In this document: piece after piece, positions 19,345 through 27,220 of the stretch
Layout of the letters: each line of letters opens with the position of its first letter
Position numbering within the stretch: the first letter of the stretch is position 1
DNA from: Bacteroidales bacterium
Lineage (GTDB): Bacteria; Bacteroidota; Bacteroidia; Bacteroidales; Tenuifilaceae
Reading direction: 5' to 3'
NCBI GenBank assembly: GCA_025361485.1
Contig: JANYLA010000124.1
Coordinates: forward strand, 1-51,061
DNA: 51,061 nt
Position numbers and translations under genes: made by a program
The notes under the pieces: model-generated
Database searches by the model: none
What the model was told of the DNA's origin: nothing
Seen by the model: only the letters and a program-made list of their open reading frames with translations

Positions 19345-19785
19345 TTACAGCTGTCCTTTATATTTTGGGTCAAAGTCCACCATCCATTCGATTCCATATT
19401 TGTCTCTAAACATACCAAAATAAGAACCCCAAGGACTGTCTGCAATCGGCATTTCTACTTTTCCACCTGCTGAAAGTCCGTTAAATAATTGGTCTGCTTC
19501 CTCCTTACTTTCTGCACTAATTGAAATTTTGCTTCTGTTTTCATTCTCGTTATGCTTTCCCATAAATTCTGGGGTATCACTTCCCATTAACAAACTACTC
19601 TTGCCTATTGGTAAAGCAATATGCATAATTTTATTTGCTTCATTTTCAGAAATAGGACTCTCTGGAATTGACATGTCTTTGAAACGACTTATCATTGCGA
19701 ACTCTCCGCCAAATACTGATTTGTAAAATGTAAATGCCTCTTCTGCATTTCCATTGAAGTGGATGTAAGGATTTATTTGTGCCAT
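19345..19785 (-). CDS. VOC-family (PhnB-like glyoxalase fold) protein
   Basis: The 146-residue protein is a full VOC/PhnB-like domain. It opens with NPYIHFNGNAEEAFTFYKSVFGGEF and ends with PWGSYFGMFRDKYGIEWMVDF, the classic YhdN/PhnB signature. These are metal-binding alpha-beta-alpha-beta folds of varied, often unknown, activity. It is alone, flanked on both sides by more than 100 bases with inverted TTGTCCGT / ACGGACAA sequences, so it may be a recently gained cassette (weak evidence). Confidence 0.88.
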   Translation of the reverse strand: MAQINPYIHFNGNAEEAFTFYKSVFGGEFAMISRFKDMSIPESPISENEANKIMHIALPIGKSSLLMGSDTPEFMGKHNENENRSKISISAESKEEADQLFNGLSAGGKVEMPIADSPWGSYFGMFRDKYGIEWMVDFDPKYKGQL

Positions 19786-19900
19786 CTTATTTAAAATTAG
19801 TTGTCAAGTTAATGCAATTTTTATTTTTTCGGTCAGTCAGTGAATGTCGCTGTGCAATTACGGACAACTTCAGTATAAGTACGATAATCCATATTTTACT

Positions 19901-21853
19901 CTACTTACAAAACTTCTGTATTAATGAGTATGCTTGATTTAGACCAAGTTCTCCGGCCTTGCTAATGTCAATGCAGCCATTCTGCTTATCGCCTTTAATT
20001 AGCCTTACAAGACCTCGGTTAAACCATGCTTCGGAGAATCGGGGTTCAATCCGAATCGCTTTGCTGAATTCATTTAACGCTAATTCAAGTTCTTCGGTGA
20101 GTAGATAAGTATTACCAATATTATAAGGAATTACAGCTAAATCAGGAAGATCGATTTCAATATCCTTTAGTTTCTCAATGGCTTCGTTATAGGTGTAATT
20201 AGTCGATTTACCTTGATCGTTGTTTGCTTTCCCAATATTCCCCATTTTAAAAGATGCTGCGTTGGGGTCGTTATTGAATTGCTCAACAAACCTTGCCATT
20301 TCAATCTTTTCGGTTGTTAAGTTGAGGGCAATAATCTGGTTTTTAGGTTCGAGTTTAAGAGCCTTTTCATATTCTTGAACCGCCTGATTATACTTATTCA
20401 ATGTTGAAAGTTGAACCGCTTTAATGAAGCAAACAATACTTTCAGATACTGAATTAGTATCTATAATCGATTTTCGCGAAAGAATTGAGAATTGAGCATA
20501 GCTATACTGATAGCCCTTTTCAACGGTTTTATTTAGTTCGTCAACAAAAGGTTTCTTATAATCTCTGAAAGTTGTTTTAATATTTTCATCAATCAGCTGA
20601 AGCTTAATGAGCGGTAGGAAACCTGTTGGAAGATTAATACCGTTCTTTAGGTTGATTTCCGAAAAACCGTTGCTAAAATCGGTGTCGAATTCAAGTAGGT
20701 TGTTGAACTTTTTGCTAGTATCAGCCATGGCTAAGTAAGCATCTTGTGAGGATGCTTTATATTTTTTTACTTTCTCACTGGCTATTCTATAATCGTCCTC
20801 GGCACCTACGTTGTTTCCAATTCTCGATTTTGCAAAAGAGCGATTGAAGTAAGCATTAGCAAAATCAGGGAATAGCGTAATTGCCGTTGTGTAATCGGTT
20901 ATGGCGTTTTGGAGTTTTCCTAAATCATAATTTACCGACGCCCGATTGTAGAAAACTAGAACATTATTAGGATTAAGCTTTGTAAGTATATCATAGTCCT
21001 CAAGCGCTTCATTAAGGGCTCCAGTTTGAGTTTTGATAAGCGCCCGATTGTAAAGCGATAAAGAATTCTTTGGATCGATGGATAATACCTTGTTAAAATC
21101 GTCGATTGCAGCGGTGTAATTTCTCGTAGCATTATAAATTAACCCTCTGATGAAATAGTTCATTGTAGAGGTTGAGTCCAAATCAATTGCCTGTGTAATG
21201 TCCGATAGAGCAATGTCAAATTCCTTCTTTTCAAGGTAAAGCCGGCTGCGTTTAGAGTAGGATTCGGAATAAAATGGATTGAGTTTAATGGCTTGGCTGT
21301 AATCGTTTAGTGCACCAAGGGTATCACCTAAACTTAATTTTGCAATACCCCTGTTAATCCACGAGTCAACATTATTCGGAGTCGAACGAATAACTCTTGT
21401 GTAATCCAGTATTGCTAAACCATACTGTTTTGTTTGAATATATGTTCCTCCACGGGTAAAAAGTATCTCCTGATCTTCGGGTCGAAGTTCCAATGCAAAC
21501 TCTAAATCTTTAAATGCTTCGTTATATTTTGATAAACGATTATTTACAATTGCTCTGTAGTGATAGGCAATCGTAAAGAGGGGATTTTTAGAAATCGATT
21601 TACTTAAATCATCCTTAGAGCCCTGGAGGTCGTTGAGGTAGTATTTTGCAACTCCTCGGAGGAACCAACCCTCGGCTAAAGTTGAATCTACTTCAATAAG
21701 AGTGTTCAGATAGTGAATGGCTTCGGTATACTTATCTTGGGTAATCAACCTTTGCCCTTGATAGTAGAAGTAGGCTTTGTTCAGCTGCGCCGATGCAGAA
21801 AAGGTTAATACAGCAAATGCAGCTACAATAATGGTTTTAATAAGTTTCTTCAA
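19901..21853 (-). CDS. Exported TPR-repeat protein
   Basis: From a TTG at 21853 the protein has 650 residues and an ideal signal peptide (KKLIKTIIVAAFAVLTFSASAQ). No ATG is available, and the alternative TTG at 21907 would put extra residues ahead of the signal peptide. It contains about eleven tetratricopeptide repeats (A-x3-Y-x-A-I-x-D-Y/F pattern) in two blocks, about residues 15-345 and 480-645, with a low-similarity region between. TPR proteins are protein-protein scaffolds. It begins 5 bases after the transglycosylase stop, so the two are co-transcribed; a role in envelope assembly is inferred. Confidence 0.82.
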   Translation of the reverse strand: MKKLIKTIIVAAFAVLTFSASAQLNKAYFYYQGQRLITQDKYTEAIHYLNTLIEVDSTLAEGWFLRGVAKYYLNDLQGSKDDLSKSISKNPLFTIAYHYRAIVNNRLSKYNEAFKDLEFALELRPEDQEILFTRGGTYIQTKQYGLAILDYTRVIRSTPNNVDSWINRGIAKLSLGDTLGALNDYSQAIKLNPFYSESYSKRSRLYLEKKEFDIALSDITQAIDLDSTSTMNYFIRGLIYNATRNYTAAIDDFNKVLSIDPKNSLSLYNRALIKTQTGALNEALEDYDILTKLNPNNVLVFYNRASVNYDLGKLQNAITDYTTAITLFPDFANAYFNRSFAKSRIGNNVGAEDDYRIASEKVKKYKASSQDAYLAMADTSKKFNNLLEFDTDFSNGFSEINLKNGINLPTGFLPLIKLQLIDENIKTTFRDYKKPFVDELNKTVEKGYQYSYAQFSILSRKSIIDTNSVSESIVCFIKAVQLSTLNKYNQAVQEYEKALKLEPKNQIIALNLTTEKIEMARFVEQFNNDPNAASFKMGNIGKANNDQGKSTNYTYNEAIEKLKDIEIDLPDLAVIPYNIGNTYLLTEELELALNEFSKAIRIEPRFSEAWFNRGLVRLIKGDKQNGCIDISKAGELGLNQAYSLIQKFCK

Positions 21854-21857
21854 AATC

Positions 21858-22628
21858 TTAACGTTTTGATTTATTTCTTTTTTTTGAGATGCTATTATCC
21901 GAATCAAAATCCACCGAAACGATACTGCTCATTCCCCAAAGTACCCTTTCTTGATATCGATACATATAGCTACTTGGGTTTGCCGGGCTTCTTTTTGCTG
22001 GGCTTGGCAGAACCGTTGTTAGCATCGATGCCTCAAGCCGATTAAGTCTTAGGGCAGGTTTTCGATAAAAATTTTGAGCAGCCTCTTCAACACCGTATAC
22101 CCCTTTACCGAACTCAACGATATTGAGGTAGGCCTCCATAATTCGTTTTTTCGACCAGAGCGTTTCCATAATAACCGTAAAGTAAGCCTCAAATCCCTTT
22201 CGAATCCATGACCGACGTGGCCAAAGGAAGATGTTTTTTGCGGTTTGCTGAGATATGGTACTTGCCCCTTTTATTCTTTTACTTCTTTCGTTATGCTTCA
22301 TTGCCTGCTTAATCAGCTCAAAATCGAATCCCCAATGAGTAAGGAACTTGCTATCCTCCGCCGAAACAGCGGCAAGTACCATGTTGGGTGAGATATTATC
22401 AATACTTTCCCAATCCTTTTCAATGCTTGAGGTTTTGCCATCGAACAGAAACTCATAATGCCTAATAACCATAAGCATTGTAAGGTTAGGATTTACCCAA
22501 CGGTATATTAATACACCCAAAAAACTTGTAAGGATAAATGAGAATACAAAAAGCGTAAACCCTCGAAGTAGTAGGGTTTTATTTGTTAAATCGGATATTG
22601 ATTTACGTTTTTTGTTTTTGAAAATCAT
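21858..22628 (-). CDS. mtgA: Monofunctional biosynthetic peptidoglycan transglycosylase
   Basis: The 256-residue protein has one N-terminal membrane anchor (about residues 22-45) and a GT51 domain. The catalytic Glu is in AVSAEDSKFLTHWGFD (about residues 88-103), followed by KGASTISQQTAKNIFLW and the RKGFEAYFTVIMETLWSKKRIMEAYLNIVEFGKGVYGVEEAA block. GT51 enzymes polymerise lipid II into glycan strands. No transpeptidase domain is present, which defines MtgA. It is co-transcribed with the TPR protein. Confidence 0.94.
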   Translation of the reverse strand: MIFKNKKRKSISDLTNKTLLLRGFTLFVFSFILTSFLGVLIYRWVNPNLTMLMVIRHYEFLFDGKTSSIEKDWESIDNISPNMVLAAVSAEDSKFLTHWGFDFELIKQAMKHNERSKRIKGASTISQQTAKNIFLWPRRSWIRKGFEAYFTVIMETLWSKKRIMEAYLNIVEFGKGVYGVEEAAQNFYRKPALRLNRLEASMLTTVLPSPAKRSPANPSSYMYRYQERVLWGMSSIVSVDFDSDNSISKKRNKSKR

Positions 22629-22795
22629 TTCATAACTATAGGATGGCTAAAATAAGAATTTTTGATTTAGGTTTGACGCTTATTGTGTTAACAAAACAAA
22701 AAAATATTAACCTATGAGAAGATTGGTATTACTTTGGTTTTAATACGATAAATTAAAAGAAAAACTACAATTAATGGTTCAACTAAGTATACTCA

Positions 22796-23944
22796 TTACA
22801 TTATAAACGAAACCAAAATACCTCCAAGAACAATCCAAACAACATCCACCTTACGCATAAGTAGTACAAATGCAACAAGCGTGAATATTATTTCAATTAT
22901 ATTCCAATGGACTCCAATGGCAAAACGATAGGTCACAACAGATAGTAAACCTACAAAAGAACACAGAATACCATTTATAATCCTACTAAACTGTGGATAT
23001 GTACTTAGCCTGTCGAAGAATGGGATTATACCCATAAGAACTAGGAATGAGGGCGTAAATACCGCAAAGGTTGCTAATAAACTTCCCAGTATTCCAAAGT
23101 GCATGTAGCCAAAAAATGTCGCAGCAATAATAATTGACCCTGGGGTTACCTGTCCAAGGATTACTCCATCCATGAATACTTTTTCACTGAACCAACCGAA
23201 TAGGTCAACCAGCTCGTGGTACATAATGGGCATCGAAGCCAATCCTCCACCAAACGAAAAAAGGTCGATTCTTAGCATAATGGTTGCCAATGTAAAATAA
23301 TCTTTATTCAAGAAGAATAGGATAACTATACCAACAGCAACAGATACCAAAGCCCAAATAAAGAATCGAAAGGTTTTTACGCTATCAAGTTTTTCAAAAG
23401 GATGAGAATTTCTTTTGGTGAAAATAATACCAAGCAAAGCAGCAGCAACCAAAACAACAGCTGGATGCAATTTAGTAAGAAATAACCCTGCAGCTATAAT
23501 TGCTATTGCCCAGTCGTTCCAGTAGTGAAAATTATTTTTACCAAATGTAAAGGCTGCATTGGCCACAATGGCGATAATAATAACCCTTAATCCACTTAAA
23601 ACATGTTCGACCCCTGTAATGTTTTTGGAATGTTTATATATAACAGAAAGAATAAACATAAAAAGAAATGAAGGGAAACCAAATGCAATGAAACATACAA
23701 TGGCTCCGCTAATTCCCTTAATTTTTAGACCAATATATGAAGCAAGTTGCATCACGATTGCACCTGGAATAATCTGGCAAAGCGCAAGACCTGAATCAAA
23801 TACGTTCGGCTCTAACCAACCCTTTTTATCCACAACGTGCTTTCTGATATGAGCTGTCATGGCTGGACCACCAAAAGCAGTTAGCCCCATCCAAAAGAAA
23901 GTGCGGAACAAATCAAAATAGGTAGGGTTTTCTTGCTTCTGCAT
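22796..23944 (-). CDS. ChrA-type chromate transporter
   Basis: The 382-residue membrane protein has two CHR domains, as in long-chain ChrA. The first has FFWMGLTAFGGPAMTAHIRKHVV and the second FSFGGGLASMPIMYHELV and GQVTPGSIIIAATFFGYMHFG. ChrA proteins export chromate, with sulfate as a structural analogue. The gene follows the DUF6132-DUF2892 gene by 73 bases in the same direction and may be the last gene of the thiol/sulfur operon. If so, an oxyanion-of-sulfur role is as plausible as chromate. Confidence 0.88.
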   Translation of the reverse strand: MQKQENPTYFDLFRTFFWMGLTAFGGPAMTAHIRKHVVDKKGWLEPNVFDSGLALCQIIPGAIVMQLASYIGLKIKGISGAIVCFIAFGFPSFLFMFILSVIYKHSKNITGVEHVLSGLRVIIIAIVANAAFTFGKNNFHYWNDWAIAIIAAGLFLTKLHPAVVLVAAALLGIIFTKRNSHPFEKLDSVKTFRFFIWALVSVAVGIVILFFLNKDYFTLATIMLRIDLFSFGGGLASMPIMYHELVDLFGWFSEKVFMDGVILGQVTPGSIIIAATFFGYMHFGILGSLLATFAVFTPSFLVLMGIIPFFDRLSTYPQFSRIINGILCSFVGLLSVVTYRFAIGVHWNIIEIIFTLVAFVLLMRKVDVVWIVLGGILVSFIM

Positions 23945-24017
23945 ATTTCAGGTATAACTGAAAAAGAGTATAATTTAATAATTACACTCTTTCATTTCAT
24001 TTGAATACTTAAAAAAA

Positions 24018-24473
24018 TTATTCCTTTTTCTTATCTGTATTGATACCAAGAGGCAAATACAAGGGACAGAAACCGATTAAACTGGTAAGTGCAAAAATAA
24101 CTGCCAGAATAAGCAGTATTATTTCCAAGGTTCCTGAAATTACATGTGTAAAGTATAACACAACGATAACAACAGCAATCAGCATCCTGATTAGCTTGTC
24201 AATAGCACCCATGTTCTTTTTCATAGTGTTTTGTTTATTTACGATTGGTGATAAAATATCTATAATTAAATAGCCCATTATTGCACCCCAAAGTGTCATC
24301 AACCATGGATTTGATTTAATTGGACATGTCCCTGAAGCACAACCGACCTTATAGTAATAAATAAATCCAGCAAGACCGCCCAATACAAACCCAATAATTT
24401 GAGGGATTGAATTCTTAAATTTACTCATTATTTTCCGAATCGATGGCTCTTTTGTCTCATTTGTATCGCTCAT
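24018..24473 (-). CDS. DUF6132-DUF2892 fusion membrane protein
   Basis: Starting at ATG 24473 the protein has 151 residues. Upstream in-frame starts would overlap the rhodanese gene, whose stop is at 24482. The first half is a DUF6132 hairpin (GFVLGGLAGFIYYYKVGCASGTCPIKSNP...GAIMGYLI), the same fold as the protein at 31819-32058. The second half is a DUF2892 domain (NMGAIDKLIRMLIAV...FCPLYLPLGINT), the membrane domain found in the rhodanese YgaP. The neighbouring gene encodes a rhodanese, so a split YgaP-like sulfane-sulfur module is plausible. Conserved Cys in CxSGTC and FCP may be functional. Confidence 0.8.
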   Translation of the reverse strand: MSDTNETKEPSIRKIMSKFKNSIPQIIGFVLGGLAGFIYYYKVGCASGTCPIKSNPWLMTLWGAIMGYLIIDILSPIVNKQNTMKKNMGAIDKLIRMLIAVVIVVLYFTHVISGTLEIILLILAVIFALTSLIGFCPLYLPLGINTDKKKE

Positions 24474-24481
24474 TGATTTTA

Positions 24482-25195
24482 CTATTTTACTAAATGTGTA
24501 GTGATTTCGTCCTTGGATAAGAATCCTGCATTTGACCAAATAAGTTTTTTGTTCTTATACAGCAAAAGTGTTGGTAAAGCACTTACTTTGAGATCAGAAA
24601 CTAAAGTTTTATTTTGATCAGCATTAATCCGAACTACGGTTACTTTGCTTACCATTTCATTCTTTATCTCTTCGAGCGATGGAGCCATTTTTTTACACGG
24701 TGCGCACCAGTCGGCATATATATCAACTAAAACTAGTTTATCGGTATTTAACAGATTGTTGAATTGTAATTTACTCATTTCATTGCTAGCAGTTGTTTTA
24801 TCGGAAGTTTCGGGTAAACCAGCAGCGTGCCACTTAATCATTCCTCCCGAAAGATTGTACACTTCCTTAAAGCCATTCTCATTCATAACACGTGTTGCAT
24901 AAGCGCTCCTGCTACCGCTTAAACAGTATACAAAAACTGGTTTATTTTTATCTAACTTAGATATGAGGTTACTAAAGTTTTCATCGTTAATATTTATATT
25001 AACTGCATTCTTTATATGACTTTTATTGAACTCATCAGGAGTGCGAACATCAACAATTGGAGCATTCGGTAATTCACTAATCTTTTTCTGAAAATCAGAT
25101 GGAACTAAATTCTGACCAAGAGAATTCTGTGCTAAGAATAGTGTAATCGATAAAATACTTAGAATACTTAATAGAAAAATTTTTCCTTTATTCAT
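24482..25195 (-). CDS. Exported rhodanese-thioredoxin fusion
   Basis: The 237-residue protein has a signal peptide (about residues 1-27), a rhodanese domain with the active Cys C91 in YCLSGSRS, and a thioredoxin domain with C164 and C167 in ADWCAPCKK. Rhodaneses carry persulfide on the active Cys and thioredoxins release or reduce it, so one chain can pass sulfane sulfur internally. It probably acts in the periplasm. It is followed after 8 bases by the DUF2892-containing gene. It follows a 250-base gap after the membrane thioredoxin. Confidence 0.88.
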   Translation of the reverse strand: MNKGKIFLLSILSILSITLFLAQNSLGQNLVPSDFQKKISELPNAPIVDVRTPDEFNKSHIKNAVNININDENFSNLISKLDKNKPVFVYCLSGSRSAYATRVMNENGFKEVYNLSGGMIKWHAAGLPETSDKTTASNEMSKLQFNNLLNTDKLVLVDIYADWCAPCKKMAPSLEEIKNEMVSKVTVVRINADQNKTLVSDLKVSALPTLLLYKNKKLIWSNAGFLSKDEITTHLVK

Positions 25196-25321
25196 CTTAT
25201 TATTATTTAGGTTTAACCTTAACTGTTTTGTTTAATAACACTTTGTAATTGGCTTTTGTTTGCAACACCCGAATGTCTCCAGACTAAATTCCTACTTTAA
25301 AAGTAATTTGAGTTGGAACAC

Positions 25322-25435
25322 TCAGAAAGTAACTTCCAAAAAGTGATATTTAACAGAGAAACGGCTAGGGAAGTTGCCCAGTACAGCAAGAACAATAATT
25401 CGTTTATTAACTAGAAATTTCAACGTTTTTCGCAT
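25322..25435 (-). CDS. Possible 37-residue peptide after the membrane thioredoxin
   Basis: An ATG at 25435, 11 bases after the thioredoxin stop, opens a 37-residue frame that starts MRKTLKFLVNKRIIVLAVLG. It is basic at the N-terminus with a hydrophobic centre and no Cys. Past its TGA the same frame, interrupted by a TGA and a TAG, encodes ETFGCCKQKPITKCY and a stop, a CC-x7-C pattern resembling the three-Cys peptide at 30531-30629. It may be a real small gene, a decayed peptide gene or chance. No promoter was identified. Confidence 0.25.
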   Translation of the reverse strand: MRKTLKFLVNKRIIVLAVLGNFPSRFSVKYHFLEVTF

Positions 25436-25445
25436 TACTTAAGTT

Positions 25446-25862
25446 TTAGGCTTTTGTTATTTGGTTTAATAGAAACTCTTTGCTTTTCCCTCCCACAAAT
25501 CGATTAATTTCTTTGCCATCCTTAAAAAGTATCAGCGTTGGGATGCTTCGAACCTTATATTGCTGCGCTAATGATTGATACTGTTCAATGTTTACTTTGC
25601 CAACATACGATTTACCTGATAATTCTGCTGCAACATCATTTAATACAGGAGCCATCATACGACAAGGTGCACACCATTCAGCCCAGAAATCAACCAACAC
25701 AATCTTATTTTTTGTTTGTTGCTGAAAATTCTTGTCGGTTAGCGTTAGAATATTTTTATGATCGGCTACCAACGGAATACTCTTCATTTTTGCTTTTGCA
25801 TAAACTACAAGTGCTATAAAAGCGACAATTATGATACCGATAATAATTAGTGTTGTTTGCAT
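25446..25862 (-). CDS. Membrane-anchored thioredoxin
   Basis: The 138-residue protein has one N-terminal transmembrane helix (about residues 3-22) and a thioredoxin domain with the canonical WCAPC (C64, C67) and the cis-Pro motif RSIPTLILF. The charge distribution (KAKMK after the helix) is ambiguous for topology. It is a thiol-disulfide reductase acting next to the membrane. It is 54 bases downstream of the thioredoxin-like gene and is probably in the operon driven from 26331. Confidence 0.9.
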   Translation of the reverse strand: MQTTLIIIGIIIVAFIALVVYAKAKMKSIPLVADHKNILTLTDKNFQQQTKNKIVLVDFWAEWCAPCRMMAPVLNDVAAELSGKSYVGKVNIEQYQSLAQQYKVRSIPTLILFKDGKEINRFVGGKSKEFLLNQITKA

Positions 25863-25916
25863 GTTTAACTTTAGTTAGTTATTATGATTTAATTTTGATT
25901 ATACAATTACTTTAAT

Positions 25917-26273
25917 TTAAGCATTAACAGTTTCTGCAAACTCATTATCAAGTATGAAAATTACCTGTTGCTTGCTTTGAATACTAGATGATGCCTTTAC
26001 AACTTTACCATTCTTATAATAGATGGTAAATGGAATTCCCTGAAAACCTCTTACCTCAGGTAGGTTACGGATTATATTTGATTCGGGATTATCGAATTCC
26101 ATATCATAGAATTTAACGTGCTGGTATTCGTTTTCAATATCTTCAGCAATTCCGTAAACTGGAATGCACATGGGCCCCATACGTCCACAGATTACCATTA
26201 CGTTTTCATTCTCATTGATAATTTTAGTGTGGTCAGCAGCCGTTTCGATATGTTTCAAATTTGTGTACAACAT
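25917..26273 (-). CDS. Atypical thioredoxin-like protein with a CGRMGPMC site
   Basis: The 118-residue protein has a thioredoxin fold outline: MVICGRMGPMCIPVYGIAED at the active-site strand and helix, and GFQGIPFTIYYKNGK with the cis-Pro. The usual WCxxC is replaced by C29-GRMGPM-C36, a CX6C spacing. By alignment the resolving Cys (C36) is kept and the first Cys position is Gly; C29 lies seven residues earlier. It is the first gene downstream of a regulated promoter and shares the regulatory region with the divergent Crp/Fnr gene. It may bind rather than reduce its target. Confidence 0.72.
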   Translation of the reverse strand: MLYTNLKHIETAADHTKIINENENVMVICGRMGPMCIPVYGIAEDIENEYQHVKFYDMEFDNPESNIIRNLPEVRGFQGIPFTIYYKNGKVVKASSSIQSKQQVIFILDNEFAETVNA

Positions 26274-26330
26274 CGCTTTATAGTTTTAATTATTATTTTA
26301 CTCAATATTTTCATGTATCCTTTCGAGCAA

Positions 26331-26338
26331 CAAAGTTA
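26331..26338 (-). promoter_or_regulatory. -7 element of the thioredoxin operon
   Basis: On the minus strand this reads TAACTTTG, a full TAnnTTTG match. No good -33 TTTG is visible, which suits an activator-dependent promoter. The conserved upstream element begins 22 bases further upstream. Confidence 0.6.
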
Positions 26339-26360
26339 CCACCACTATAAACCGTATTAA

Positions 26361-26430
26361 TGTTTTATTGAAAGTGGCATAACAACTCCTTCGTTGAAAT
26401 TGAACAACTTTTTTGTTGAATTAGATTAAC
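26361..26430. promoter_or_regulatory. Shared upstream regulatory element, copy A
   Basis: This 70-bp stretch aligns without gaps to 32114-32183 at 55 of 70 positions. It contains TTGAACAA-N5-TTGTTGAA (26400-26420, one mismatch from a palindrome) and a second GTTGAA 22 bases before the one in the right arm. The centre lies about 75 bp upstream of the minus-strand -7 element in both copies. It also overlaps the promoter of the divergent Crp/Fnr gene. I infer it is the binding site of that regulator. Confidence 0.6.
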
Positions 26431-26434
26431 TTTG
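26427..26434 (+). promoter_or_regulatory. -7 element of the Crp/Fnr-type regulator gene
   Basis: TAACTTTG matches TAnnTTTG. The imperfect palindrome 26400-26420 sits just upstream, in the -33/-7 spacer, a position suited to autorepression. The box excludes the TTG at 26432 as a start codon. Confidence 0.55.
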
Positions 26435-26458
26435 TCATCTATTAACGAACTTATCCTA

Positions 26459-27154
26459 ATGAAACCCATAATTGAAACCGATAGCGAATTTATATGTGAC
26501 ATTCAGGCTCCATGTTTTCAGATGCTTTCACCCGAAGAAGTTGAACTTGTAAGAGCAAGTAAAACACAAGTGCTTTTTCGAAAGGGTGATAATCTTACGA
26601 AACAGGGTGCTTATGCATCTTATGTACTTTTTATTATTAAGGGTTTGGCAAAGCAATATATCGAGGGAGATGGAACGAAAAATTATAACCTAAGAATTAT
26701 TAAACCTGGTGAGTTCGTGGGTCTCTCAGCTGTATTTACCAAAAATACATTTAACTATTCATCCGTTGCTATAACCGATTGCCAAGTACTTTTAATTGAA
26801 AATGCTGTCATTGAAAAAGTGGTAAAAAATAACGGGATGTTTGGTTTTACTATTATTAAGAGGTACTGCGAACAGAATGCTAACCTTTTTGATACGGTTC
26901 GCAATATTGTATATAAGCAGATGAATGGCCGCATGGCCGATACACTTCTTTACGTTGATAGTTTTAAAACCGAAAATGAAGAAGTTTTTCAACTACTTTC
27001 TCGCAAAGACATTGCTGATTTTGCCGGAATATCAACCGAAAGTGCTGTGAAATTACTTAAAAGTTTCGAGAAGGATGATTTGATAAAACTTAATGAAAAG
27101 GACATTCAACTATTGAATAAAGAGGCTCTAATTCAGATTGGAATAAGGGGATAA
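26459..27154 (+). CDS. Crp/Fnr-family transcriptional regulator
   Basis: From ATG 26459 the protein has 231 residues: an N-terminal cyclic-nucleotide-binding-type beta-roll (about residues 15-130, LFRKGDNLTKQGAYASYVLFIIKG), a long dimer helix, and a C-terminal winged helix (SRKDIADFAGISTESAVKLLKSFEKDDLI). Two N-terminal Cys (C13, C19) exist, but the four-Cys cluster pattern of FNR is not evident, so the ligand is unknown. It is divergent from the thioredoxin operon and embedded among thiol-redox genes. The 70-bp element in front of two operons is its likely target. Confidence 0.87.
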   Translation: MKPIIETDSEFICDIQAPCFQMLSPEEVELVRASKTQVLFRKGDNLTKQGAYASYVLFIIKGLAKQYIEGDGTKNYNLRIIKPGEFVGLSAVFTKNTFNYSSVAITDCQVLLIENAVIEKVVKNNGMFGFTIIKRYCEQNANLFDTVRNIVYKQMNGRMADTLLYVDSFKTENEEVFQLLSRKDIADFAGISTESAVKLLKSFEKDDLIKLNEKDIQLLNKEALIQIGIRG

Positions 27155-27159
27155 TTCAA

Positions 27160-27202
27160 AAGACAAACCCATTAGATTAATTATAATTGATGGGTTTGTC
27201 TT
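27160..27202 (+). terminator. Terminator between the regulator and DUF302 genes
   Basis: AAGACAAACCCAT (27160-27172) and ATGGGTTTGTCTT (27190-27202) form a 13-bp perfect stem between two converging genes. The T-content beyond the stem is modest, but position and stem strength support a bidirectional terminator. Confidence 0.7.
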
Positions 27203-27220
27203 CTTGTAAAATAATGCTTA

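Noticed and set aside
19250-19345. Integron attC-like hairpin downstream of the VOC gene
   Set aside because: The stem is present, but consensus R' and R'' core sites (GTTRRRY / RYYYAAC) do not fit well and no other cassette or integrase is seen. Kept only as a low-interest finding.
19276-19473. Short plus-strand frame overlapping the VOC gene
   Set aside because: It is antisense to a well-recognised VOC domain, has no promoter and no recognisable motif.
22629-22795. Hidden gene between mtgA and chrA
   Set aside because: The region is AT-rich with stops in all frames. It probably contains only the mtgA promoter.
25322-25380. Selenoprotein reading through the TGA of the small frame
   Set aside because: A second stop (TAG) follows shortly after, no Sec insertion element was recognised and no Sec machinery is seen.
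26459-27154. Oxygen sensor FNR with 4Fe-4S cluster
   Set aside because: Only two Cys (C13, C19) lie near the N-terminus. The usual four-Cys set is not evident, so no cluster can be claimed.
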